This document shows positions 1-5,161 of a DNA stretch of 5,161 bases, piece after piece. Position 1 is the stretch's first letter, and each line of letters opens with the position of its first letter. The notes under the pieces are model-generated. The model saw nothing but the letters and a program-made list of their open reading frames with translations, had not been told where the DNA came from and did no database searches. A program made the translations under genes and the position numbers. Origin of the DNA: Lysobacteraceae bacterium (GTDB taxonomy: Bacteria > Pseudomonadota > Gammaproteobacteria > Steroidobacterales > Steroidobacteraceae); assembly GCA_012516015.1 (NCBI GenBank), contig JAAYXG010000518.1, positions 1 to 5,161 of the forward strand, in the 5' to 3' direction.

Positions 1-1
1 C

Positions 2-28
2 CTGCTCGCGGCAAAGCATCTCGTGTAA
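2..28 (+). CDS. possible 3' tail of an upstream gene (partial)
   Basis: Eight sense codons (LLAAKHLV) followed by TAA at 26-28 could be the C-terminus of a plus-strand gene that begins left of the window. It would end 22 nt before the GTG proposed for the kinase. Third positions are mostly G or C in this frame, as expected for a gene here. Another frame is also open up to a TGA at 52-54 that overlaps the kinase GTG, but its third positions look poorer. The kinase frame itself is open to the window edge too, so this tail may not be a gene at all. The fragment is too short to suggest a function. Confidence 0.25.
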   Translation: MLAAKHLV

Positions 29-50
29 GCCAAGCGATCGTCAGCACTTC

Positions 51-1355
51 GTGAACCAACTGAGCGCCCCAATGGCACAGCGCACCGCGCCGCGCGAGCA
101 GCGTATTCCCGAGCGCATTGGCAAATACGTCATCGTCAAGGAGGTCGGCCGGGGCAGCACAGGGGTGGTCTACCTCTCCCACGACCCTTATTACCGACGG
201 GACGTCGCGATCAAGGTGTACAACCTCGAGTCGCACGACGAAGATCGCGCGCGCGTGACGCGCAAGATGTTCCTGTCCGAAGCGCACATGGTCGGCATGC
301 TCCAGCATCCGAACATCCTGCCGATCTACGACGCGGGCGAGGAGGACGGCCACTACTACATCGTCACGGAGCACGTGCATGGTGCCCGCACGCTGTCGGC
401 CTACTGCAAGCCGGACAATCTCCTGCCGGTCGACGATGTCGTCGAGATCATGTACAAGTGCGCGAAGGCGCTGCATTACGCGCATAGCCGCGGGGTCATC
501 CATCGCGACATCAAGCCTTCGAATCTGATGCTGACGCAGGCGAACGACGTTCGCATCATCGATTTCGGCATCGCGCTCGTGTCGGATTCCGAGATTTCGC
601 GAATCGACGGTATCGCGGGCAGCCCGTCGTATATGTCGCCCGAGCAAGTCCAGTCGCTCGAGATCACGAACCGCTCCGATCTCTATTCGCTCGGTGCGGT
701 CATGTACGAGATGTTGACCGGCTATCGCCCGTTTCGCGGCGGCAACCTCTCGAAGCTGCTGCATCAGATCGTCTACGCGACGGCACAGCCGATTCACTCG
801 CTGCGCCCCGAGATTCCGGAGGTCCTGGAAAACTGCGTTGCCAAGGCGTTGCACAAGGACCCGGCGAAACGCTATCGCAACGGCCTCGAGCTCGCGGCGG
901 ATCTGACGCGCGTGCATCAGACGCTGCGGGAAGGCTCTTCGAAGCTCGATCGGCAGGAGCAGTTCTCGATTCTGCGCACGCTCAAGTTCTTCCACGACTT
1001 CTCACAGGCCGAGATCCTCGAAGTCCTCCGCGCGAGCACGTGGCAGGACTACGAGCAAGGCGAGGAGATCGTGAAGGAGGGCGAGATGGACGATCGGTTC
1101 TACGTGATCGTCTCGGGAAGCGTCGCGGTCATGCGCGCCGGCAATCCCGTCGGCCAACTCGATGAAGGCGATTGCTTCGGCGAAACGAGCTATGTGCGGG
1201 GCGCGAAACGACTCGCGACGATCAAAGCGCTCACCGCGGTCACGCTCATGAAGGTCAGCTCGACGCTGCTCGAGCAAAGCTCGGCGGCGTGCCAACTGCG
1301 CTTCAACAAAGTGTTCCTACGCAGCCTCATCAGCCGTCTGCAGAGCCCGTCCTAG
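51..1355 (+). CDS. Hanks-type Ser/Thr protein kinase with C-terminal cyclic-nucleotide-binding domain
   Basis: This 434-residue protein should transfer ATP phosphate to Ser/Thr of unknown targets. The kinase domain spans about residues 25-290. It has the glycine loop GRGSTG (33-38), VAIK with Lys55, a probable helix C Glu77, HRDIKPSN with catalytic Asp153, Lys155 and Asn158, DFG Asp171, SPE in place of APE (196-198), Asp210 and Arg274. All key residues are present. It is an RD kinase, so activation-loop phosphorylation is plausible. A short linker leads to a cNMP-binding domain (about 310-430) whose phosphate-binding cassette keeps Gly377, Glu378, Arg387, Ala389 and Thr390. No signal peptide or membrane segment is seen, so it is probably cytosolic. 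Cyclic-nucleotide control of kinase activity is inferred. The start is uncertain: GTG51 and ATG72 both lack a clear ribosome-binding site, and the frame is open to the window edge. A terminator follows 112 nt after the stop. Confidence 0.9.
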   Translation: MNQLSAPMAQRTAPREQRIPERIGKYVIVKEVGRGSTGVVYLSHDPYYRRDVAIKVYNLESHDEDRARVTRKMFLSEAHMVGMLQHPNILPIYDAGEEDGHYYIVTEHVHGARTLSAYCKPDNLLPVDDVVEIMYKCAKALHYAHSRGVIHRDIKPSNLMLTQANDVRIIDFGIALVSDSEISRIDGIAGSPSYMSPEQVQSLEITNRSDLYSLGAVMYEMLTGYRPFRGGNLSKLLHQIVYATAQPIHSLRPEIPEVLENCVAKALHKDPAKRYRNGLELAADLTRVHQTLREGSSKLDRQEQFSILRTLKFFHDFSQAEILEVLRASTWQDYEQGEEIVKEGEMDDRFYVIVSGSVAVMRAGNPVGQLDEGDCFGETSYVRGAKRLATIKALTAVTLMKVSSTLLEQSSAACQLRFNKVFLRSLISRLQSPS

Positions 1356-1360
1356 AGGAG

Positions 1361-1387
1361 AGCGGCTAGCGGTTAGGGTAGTCAGAA
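1361..1387 (+). repeat. left arm of an imperfect inverted repeat bracketing the convergent junction
   Basis: The reverse complement of this 27-nt segment matches 1661-1689. There is a perfect 9-nt block (TTCTGACTA on the minus strand), a spacer of 2 nt here against 4 nt in the other arm, then 14 identities over 16 positions. The arm begins 6 nt after the kinase stop codon. It contains the TAGCGGTTAG unit, which recurs in a degenerate form at about 1505-1515. The similarity is read directly. Whether it marks a MITE-like element, a paired 3' structure or a dispersed intergenic repeat is not decided by this window. Confidence 0.7.
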
Positions 1388-1467
1388 ACAAGAACAAGCC
1401 GTGTCCACGCCGTGCGAGCGGAAGTGTCGAGCGGAGGTTCTAAACAAGAAGAATCTTGCGAGAAGAA

Positions 1468-1494
1468 GCCGGGCAGTGACCCGGCCTTTTTTTT
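1468..1494 (+). terminator. rho-independent terminator of the kinase gene, possibly bidirectional
   Basis: A six-pair all-GC stem, GCCGGG (1468-1473) with CCCGGC (1480-1485), encloses a 6-nt loop and is followed after one C by eight T (1487-1494). This is a canonical intrinsic terminator for plus-strand transcription coming from the kinase. Read on the minus strand, the same stem is followed by TTCTTCT, a weaker U-rich tail that could also stop transcripts leaving folE2. The second role is inference. Confidence 0.88.
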
Positions 1495-1540
1495 GGGGGA
1501 AGCGCTTAGTGGTTGGCAGGAGCGTAGCGAGTGCGCATCT

Positions 1541-1590
1541 TCACCTCTCCCCTTGCGGGAGAGGTCGTTAGCGAAGCTTGCGGGTGAGGG
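1541..1590. repeat. palindromic dispersed-type intergenic repeat
   Basis: ACCTCTCCC (1543-1551) and GGGAGAGGT (1557-1565) form a perfect 9-bp stem around a CTTGC loop. An outer TCACC (1541-1545) can alternatively face GGTGA (1583-1587), giving a nested, mutually exclusive fold. The wording of this block, including the intervening AGCGAAGCTTGCGGGTGAGGG, resembles palindromic units I associate with intergenic regions of many GC-rich proteobacteria. That resemblance is from memory. Neither strand has a T-run after the stem, so it is not a canonical terminator. Confidence 0.6.
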
Positions 1591-1660
1591 GGCGAGCGGC
1601 ACTTCGCGGGTCGCTGCTAGAGCAATGTCGACAGGAGATCTCTCGCGGCGGCGCCTGCGA

Positions 1661-1689
1661 TTCTGACTAACCGCTAACCGCTAACCACT
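1661..1689 (-). repeat. right inverted-repeat arm with tandem heptamer at the folE2 stop
   Basis: This is the partner of 1361-1387. On the plus strand it contains three adjacent heptamers, CTAACCG, CTAACCG and CTAACCA, at 1667-1687. On the minus strand these read GGTTAG in steps of seven, so TAG falls at 1681-1683, 1674-1676 and 1667-1669, one in each reading frame. The first is the folE2 stop codon, so the repeat overlaps the end of that gene and supplies its last glycine and stop. Confidence 0.7.
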
Positions 1690-2514
1690 TTCCGAGGCGT
1701 CCTTGTCTTTCTCGATCAGCGCATACGCCGAGTGATTGTGAATCGACTCGAAGTTCTCCGCTTCGACGACGTAGGCGCGAATGCGATCGTCTTGATTCAG
1801 GCGAACCGCGACGTCGCGAACGATGTCTTCGACGAACTTCGGATTGTCGTAGGCACGCTCCGTCACGTATTTCTCGTCCGGACGCTTGAGGATGCCGTAG
1901 ACCTCGCACGATGCTTCTTGCTCGGCGATGTCGATCAGCTCTTCGAGCCACATATGGTTTTCGATCCGCGCCTTGATCGTGATGTGCGAGCGCTGATTGT
2001 GCGCACCGTAATTCGAGATGCGCTTCGAGCAGGGGCACAAGCTCGTTGCCGCAACGACGACCTTGAGCCACAGGTCCGCCTTGCCGTCGTGGAATTCGCC
2101 GATGAGCGATGCCTTGTAGTCCATCAAGCTCTCGACGCCCGATACCGGTGCCTTCTTCATGACGAAGTAGGGGAAGTCCATCTCGATGTGGCCGGATTGC
2201 GCATCGAGCTTCTCCGTCATCTCGACGAGGATGTCCCGGAACGATTCGACCGAGATCTCGCGCTCGTTACGATGGAGCACTTCGACGAACCGCGACATGT
2301 GCGTACCCTTGAAGTTGTGCGGCAGGGCGACGTACATGTTGAAGCTTGCCACCGTGTGCTGCTCGCCGTTCGAGCGGTCCTTCACGCGGATCGGGTGATA
2401 TACATCCTTGATCCCGACCTTGTTGATCGGGATGCGGCGCGAATCGGCACGGCTTTGCACGTCCTCCATGGGCGGCTCGGTCGGTGAAAGGGCGGTTGAA
2501 GGTCGAGTTGCCAT
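1681..2514 (-). CDS. folE2: GTP cyclohydrolase FolE2 (type IB)
   Basis: FolE2 hydrolyses GTP to 7,8-dihydroneopterin triphosphate plus formate, the first step of folate synthesis, using a metal ion but a fold distinct from FolE. The 277-residue protein is near family length. Recognisable family blocks are DVQSR near residue 18, [11 protein letters not shown] (28-38), the SLCPCSK segment with Cys160 and Cys162, GAHNQRS (170-176) with His172, an acidic helix ending near Glu204, and ENFESIHNH (253-261). I take Cys160 as the probable catalytic and metal-ligand cysteine by family analogy. The ATG at 2514-2512 gives a short variable N-terminus before DVQSR. Met16 is an alternative, and neither has a clear ribosome-binding site. 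It lies 133 nt downstream of dxs in the same orientation, an arrangement I recall from Burkholderiales and Rhodocyclales. FolE2 can be a zinc-sparing backup of FolE elsewhere; no Zur-like operator was recognised upstream. Confidence 0.95.
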   Translation of the reverse strand: MATRPSTALSPTEPPMEDVQSRADSRRIPINKVGIKDVYHPIRVKDRSNGEQHTVASFNMYVALPHNFKGTHMSRFVEVLHRNEREISVESFRDILVEMTEKLDAQSGHIEMDFPYFVMKKAPVSGVESLMDYKASLIGEFHDGKADLWLKVVVAATSLCPCSKRISNYGAHNQRSHITIKARIENHMWLEELIDIAEQEASCEVYGILKRPDEKYVTERAYDNPKFVEDIVRDVAVRLNQDDRIRAYVVEAENFESIHNHSAYALIEKDKDASESG

Positions 2515-2554
2515 AAGCGATAGAGCGAGAAACCGAGCTAGTGGGGACGGCGGC

Positions 2555-2583
2555 AGTATAAAGCAAGGTGCTCCGAGCCCGCC
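2555..2583 (-). promoter_or_regulatory. candidate sigma-70 promoter for folE2
   Basis: On the minus strand TATACT (2560-2555) matches the -10 consensus at five of six positions. It sits about 40 nt before the folE2 ATG, which would leave a leader of roughly 30-35 nt. The expected -35 region is GC-rich and matches TTGACA poorly, and there is no correctly spaced extended -10 TG. It is the only AT-rich promoter-like stretch in the dxs-folE2 gap. It would allow folE2 expression independent of dxs. Confidence 0.3.
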
Positions 2584-2639
2584 GGAAATACACTAGTGAC
2601 GGGTGATGCGCGACGGGAGACGAGCCACCGGCCGCTCGC

Positions 2640-2660
2640 GGCAGCGTCTACGACGCTGCC
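2640..2660 (-). other. 9-bp hairpin spanning the dxs stop codon
   Basis: GGCAGCGTC and GACGCTGCC form a perfect 9-bp stem around a 3-nt loop, and the dxs TAG (2650-2648) sits at the loop and stem boundary. No T-run follows on the minus strand, so it is not a standard terminator. It may protect the dxs mRNA end or mark a processing point before folE2. The structure is read directly; the role is inferred. Confidence 0.5.
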
Positions 2661-4534
2661 ACCCGCGCGGGGACGCGCCACCAGCGCGCGATCGCCGCTT
2701 CGATCGAAGTCTCGTCCAGGCCTGCCGCCGCCAAACAGTCGTCGCGCGAGCCATGCTCGATGAAGCGGTCGGGAATGCCGAGATGAAGGAGCGGAAGCGC
2801 GTAGTGATTCGTCGCGAGCATCTCGCCAATTGCGCTGCCTGCACCGCCCGCGACGGCGTTTTCCTCTACGGTGACGATCGCTCGATGGGTGCTCGCGAGA
2901 CGCAGCAGCAGCTCCTCGTCGAGCGGTTTCACGAAGCGCAGGTTGACGAGCGTTGCATCGAGCTTCGCTGCAATCTGTTCGCACGTGTTGACCATTGGGC
3001 CGACCGCGATGATCGCGAGTCCGCTGCGGCCCTCGCGTCGCAGCTGTGCTTTACCGATCGGCAGCGCTTCCATCTTCTGCTGGATCGCAACGCCTGGACC
3101 CTGGCCTCGCGGATAGCGAACGGCCGCGGGCACGCCCGATCGCACGGCGGTAAAGAGCATCTGTCGGCACTCGTTCTCGTCTGCGGGCGCCATGACGATG
3201 AGGTTGGGGATGCAGCGGAGATAGGAAAGATCGTAGCTGCCCTGATGCGTCGCCCCGTCGCCGCCGACGAGGCCGGCTCGATCGATCGCGAAAGTGACGG
3301 GCAGGTTTTGTAGCGCGACGTCATGGATCAATTGGTCGTACGCGCGCTGCAAGAAGGTCGAGTAAATTGCGACGACGGGTTTCAAGCCGTCGCACGCCAT
3401 GCCGGCAGCGAGCGTTACGGCGTGTTGCTCGGCGATCGCAACGTCGAAATAGCGATCGGGAAACCGTCGCGAATATTCGACGAGCCCGGAGCCTTCGCGC
3501 ATCGCGGGCGTGATCGCGACAATGTGCTCGTCGAGATCGGCCATGTCGCACACCCATTGGCCGAACACCTGCGAGTAGCTTGGCCCTGTCGCCTTTTCCT
3601 TGAAGATGACGCCGCTCTTCGGGTCGAACGGACCCGGCCCATGCCACTTGATCGGATCCGCTTCCGCGGGCGCATAGCCTTTGCCTTTGCGCGTGATGAC
3701 GTGCAGGAACTGGGGTCCTTTGAGATCGCGCAGATTCTTGAGCGTGGCAACGAGCGCACCGATGTCATGGCCGTCGATCGGGCCGATGTAGTTGAAGCCG
3801 AGCTCTTCGAAGATCGTGCCCGGCAGCACCATGCCCTTCATATGTTCTTCGGAGCGCCGCGCGAGCTCCCATACGGTCGGCATGCGCCTCAAGACCCGTT
3901 TGCTGCCCTCGCGCAGCGTTGCGTAGAGCTTGCCGGAGAGTACGCGTGCGAAGTAGTTGGAGAATGCGCCGACGTTCTCGGAGATCGACATGTCGTTGTC
4001 GTTCAGCACGACGAGCATGTCTACATCGAGGCTACCGGCGTGATTGAGCGCCTCGAACGCCATTCCTGCGCTCATTGCGCCGTCGCCGATCACCGCGACG
4101 ACGCGACGCCGCTCGCCGCTCCGCGCAGCGGCAATCGCCATTCCCAACGCCGCGCTGATCGACGTGCTCGAGTGGCCGACGCCGAAGGTGTCGTAAGGGC
4201 TCTCGCGGCGGGTCGGAAAGGGCGCAAGCCCGCCCTTGTGCTTGATCGTCTTCAGCTGCTTCCTGCGGCCGGTCAGCACTTTGTGGGGATACGCCTGGTG
4301 GCCGACGTCCCATACGAGGCGATCGTGCGGCGTGTCGAAGACGTAGTGGAGCGCGACCGTCAGCTCGACCGTGCCCAGTCCGGCGGCGAAATGCCCGCCC
4401 ATCTGACAGACCGTGTCGATCAAGTACTGGCGCAGCTCGGCCGCCACTTGCTCGAGCTCGGCAGACGACAACTTGCGCAGATCGGCTGGCGAGTCGATCG
4501 CGGAGATCAGCGGATAGGAGGAGCCGGCGTTCAT
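2648..4534 (-). CDS. dxs: 1-deoxy-D-xylulose-5-phosphate synthase
   Basis: Dxs joins pyruvate and glyceraldehyde 3-phosphate, with loss of CO2, to give DXP. It uses thiamine diphosphate and Mg2+, and acts as a cytosolic dimer. From the chosen start the protein has 628 residues, against about 620 in E. coli. Visible in order are [11 protein letters not shown] with His48, DVGHQAYPH with His79, the thiamine-diphosphate motif from GDG (150-152) to NDN (178-180), the catalytic AEQH with Glu369, [11 protein letters not shown] with Arg397, DGATHQG with Asp426 and His430, and RYPRG (473-477). The C-terminal transketolase-like domain is complete. The frame is open upstream to an ATG at 4750, but that would add 72 Ser/Arg-rich residues unlike any Dxs and overlap ispA. 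The ATG at 4534 gives [13 protein letters not shown], which aligns with the normal N-terminus. No strong ribosome-binding site precedes it. The 191-nt gap from ispA is long for this cluster. Confidence 0.97.
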   Translation of the reverse strand: MNAGSSYPLISAIDSPADLRKLSSAELEQVAAELRQYLIDTVCQMGGHFAAGLGTVELTVALHYVFDTPHDRLVWDVGHQAYPHKVLTGRRKQLKTIKHKGGLAPFPTRRESPYDTFGVGHSSTSISAALGMAIAAARSGERRRVVAVIGDGAMSAGMAFEALNHAGSLDVDMLVVLNDNDMSISENVGAFSNYFARVLSGKLYATLREGSKRVLRRMPTVWELARRSEEHMKGMVLPGTIFEELGFNYIGPIDGHDIGALVATLKNLRDLKGPQFLHVITRKGKGYAPAEADPIKWHGPGPFDPKSGVIFKEKATGPSYSQVFGQWVCDMADLDEHIVAITPAMREGSGLVEYSRRFPDRYFDVAIAEQHAVTLAAGMACDGLKPVVAIYSTFLQRAYDQLIHDVALQNLPVTFAIDRAGLVGGDGATHQGSYDLSYLRCIPNLIVMAPADENECRQMLFTAVRSGVPAAVRYPRGQGPGVAIQQKMEALPIGKAQLRREGRSGLAIIAVGPMVNTCEQIAAKLDATLVNLRFVKPLDEELLLRLASTHRAIVTVEENAVAGGAGSAIGEMLATNHYALPLLHLGIPDRFIEHGSRDDCLAAAGLDETSIEAAIARWWRVPARVAAS

Positions 4535-4725
4535 GCTCGAGTGTTCGACGAGAAGGCGGAGGTCACGCGCGAGTGTTGGGGCGATGAGAGGCAGTCGTCG
4601 GCCGAATCCTGACAAACTGGCGAACGCGCGTGAGTTTACAGGAAACGACGACGCTGAGACCGCCGGAATGCGGCCCCACGATAATTCGAGAGGCCGCGAA
4701 ATCGTTGAAATCCGCGAACGAGCGG

Positions 4726-5161
4726 TCAGTGCCGGCGCAACACGAGCCAATTCGACATCGCGACGAGCGAGTCGGTTCGAAGCGGCGTACGTGCGAGCGC
4801 TCGCAATGCTCGCTCGTGCAATGTCCGAACGCGCTCACGCGCGCGCTCGACACCGGCCACGGCGGGGTAGGTGGGCTTGTTGAGCGCGCTATCCGCTCCC
4901 GTCGCCTTGCCGAGTAAGGTGGGGTCCCCTTCGACGTCCAGCAGGTCGTCCTGAATTTGAAACGCGAGCCCGACCGCGGTCGCGTATTCGTCGAGCGCGA
5001 TCCGCGTCGTCGGCGCAATCTCGGGCGAGCATGCAGCCCCCATCATCACGCACGCGCGAATCAGTGCACCCGTTTTTCTCGAGTGCACGGTTTCCACTTC
5101 CTCGATCGAGAGTTGCCTCCCAAGGGCCGCCAAGTCGAGCGCCTGCCCGCCCGCCATGCCG
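4726..5161 (-). CDS. ispA: (2E,6E)-farnesyl diphosphate synthase, C-terminal half (partial)
   Basis: The enzyme condenses dimethylallyl diphosphate with two isopentenyl diphosphates to make farnesyl diphosphate. About 144 residues are visible, roughly the last half of a family near 300 residues. The gene runs off the right edge, so the first Asp-rich motif (FARM) and the start lie outside. From the edge inward one sees GGQALDL, the HSRKTGALI block, [13 protein letters not shown] carrying the second Asp-rich motif DDLLD (encoded at 4950-4936), and LGKATGAD with NKPTYPA, all typical of bacterial IspA. These fit FPP synthase better than octaprenyl or geranylgeranyl synthases, though chain length is set mostly by residues outside the window. 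The Met near 5157 is internal, because homology continues upstream of it. The TGA at 4728-4726 precedes dxs by 191 nt in the same orientation; xseB is expected just upstream by analogy with other proteobacteria. Confidence 0.95.
   Translation of the reverse strand, partial: GMAGGQALDLAALGRQLSIEEVETVHSRKTGALIRACVMMGAACSPEIAPTTRIALDEYATAVGLAFQIQDDLLDVEGDPTLLGKATGADSALNKPTYPAVAGVERARERVRTLHERALRALARTPLRTDSLVAMSNWLVLRRH

Larger units (their letters stand above)
1356..1680. other. gene-free convergent intergenic region
   Basis: These 325 nt lie between the 3' ends of the kinase gene and folE2. Short open frames exist on both strands, but they run across the terminator and repeats and resemble no protein I recognise. 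In order the region holds the left inverted-repeat arm (1361-1387), a purine-rich stretch with a small CAAGA/TCTTG hairpin (1445-1458), the terminator (1468-1494), a degenerate TTAGTGGTT copy (about 1506-1514), a palindromic dispersed-type repeat (1543-1587), a GAGATCTC palindrome (1635-1642), and the right arm with its heptamer repeat (1661-1689). No promoter is apparent. Confidence 0.8.

Noticed and set aside
1412..1666. Small open frames of 84 (+) and 78 (-) codons in the convergent junction
   Set aside because: They read through the terminator T-run and the palindromic repeats, lack ribosome-binding sites and show no protein-like conservation that I recognise.
1361..1689. Insertion sequence with transposase
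   Set aside because: The repeat-bounded block is only about 330 bp, holds no transposase-like ORF and shows no evident target-site duplication (AGGAG on the left, no match on the right).
1732..2487. Plus-strand open frame of 251 codons opposite folE2
   Set aside because: It is a mirror of folE2 codons with an Arg/Val/Asp-rich product and no known motif.
2560..2580. Sigma-54 type promoter (GG/GC elements) before folE2
   Set aside because: TTGC is present on the minus strand, but the nearest upstream GG gives the wrong spacing, so the -24/-12 pattern is not met.
2603..3313. Plus-strand open frame of 236 codons antisense to the 3' part of dxs
   Set aside because: It is explained as a shadow of dxs in a GC-rich genome and no domain is recognisable.
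3323..4612. Long plus-strand open frame (429 codons) opposite dxs
   Set aside because: It lies almost wholly antisense to a complete, highly conserved dxs. Its product is rich in Arg, Asp, Val and Ala, with no recognisable domain, as expected from the complement of GC-rich coding DNA.
4681..4709. Minus-strand TTCAAC - 17 nt - AATTAT as a dxs promoter
   Set aside because: The match is only three of six at -35 and four of six at -10, within what chance gives in the AT-richest part of the gap. It is kept only as a weak possibility.

Overview
The window is GC-rich proteobacterial chromosome with tightly packed genes. The minus-strand order ispA - dxs - folE2 and the protein sequences themselves fit a betaproteobacterium best (Burkholderiales, Rhodocyclales or Nitrosomonadales relatives). 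This placement is inferred from gene order and from recalled homologues, not from a search.

Layout. Positions 1-50 hold what may be the tail of an upstream plus-strand gene. From about position 51 to 1355 (+) lies a cytoplasmic Hanks-type Ser/Thr protein kinase fused to a C-terminal cyclic-nucleotide-binding domain. Positions 1356-1680 form a gene-free convergent junction. It holds a strong hairpin plus T-run terminator, a pair of imperfect inverted repeats of 27 and 29 nt bracketing almost the whole junction, a tandem heptamer that puts stop codons in all three frames at the end of folE2, and a palindrome of the kind dispersed between genes in many proteobacteria. Positions 1681-5161 are read on the minus strand: folE2 (2514-1681), dxs (4534-2648) and the C-terminal half of ispA (5161-4726, start outside the window).

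How the genes work together. Dxs makes 1-deoxy-D-xylulose 5-phosphate, the entry metabolite of the MEP isoprenoid pathway and also a precursor for thiamine and pyridoxal phosphate. IspA condenses the resulting C5 units into farnesyl diphosphate for quinones, undecaprenyl carriers and similar products. FolE2 makes dihydroneopterin triphosphate from GTP for folate and related pterins. The three are collinear but separated by gaps of 191 and 133 nt, so internal promoters or RNA processing are possible. The kinase is convergent with them and has no visible functional link.

No mobile-element ORF, CRISPR array, tRNA or rRNA is visible. The two items most worth a second look are the kinase-cNMP fusion, whose phosphate-binding cassette resembles that of the eukaryotic PKA regulatory subunit, and the repeat-bounded convergent junction. 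The metabolic genes are ordinary, and I do not see convincing evidence of a wholly new system here.
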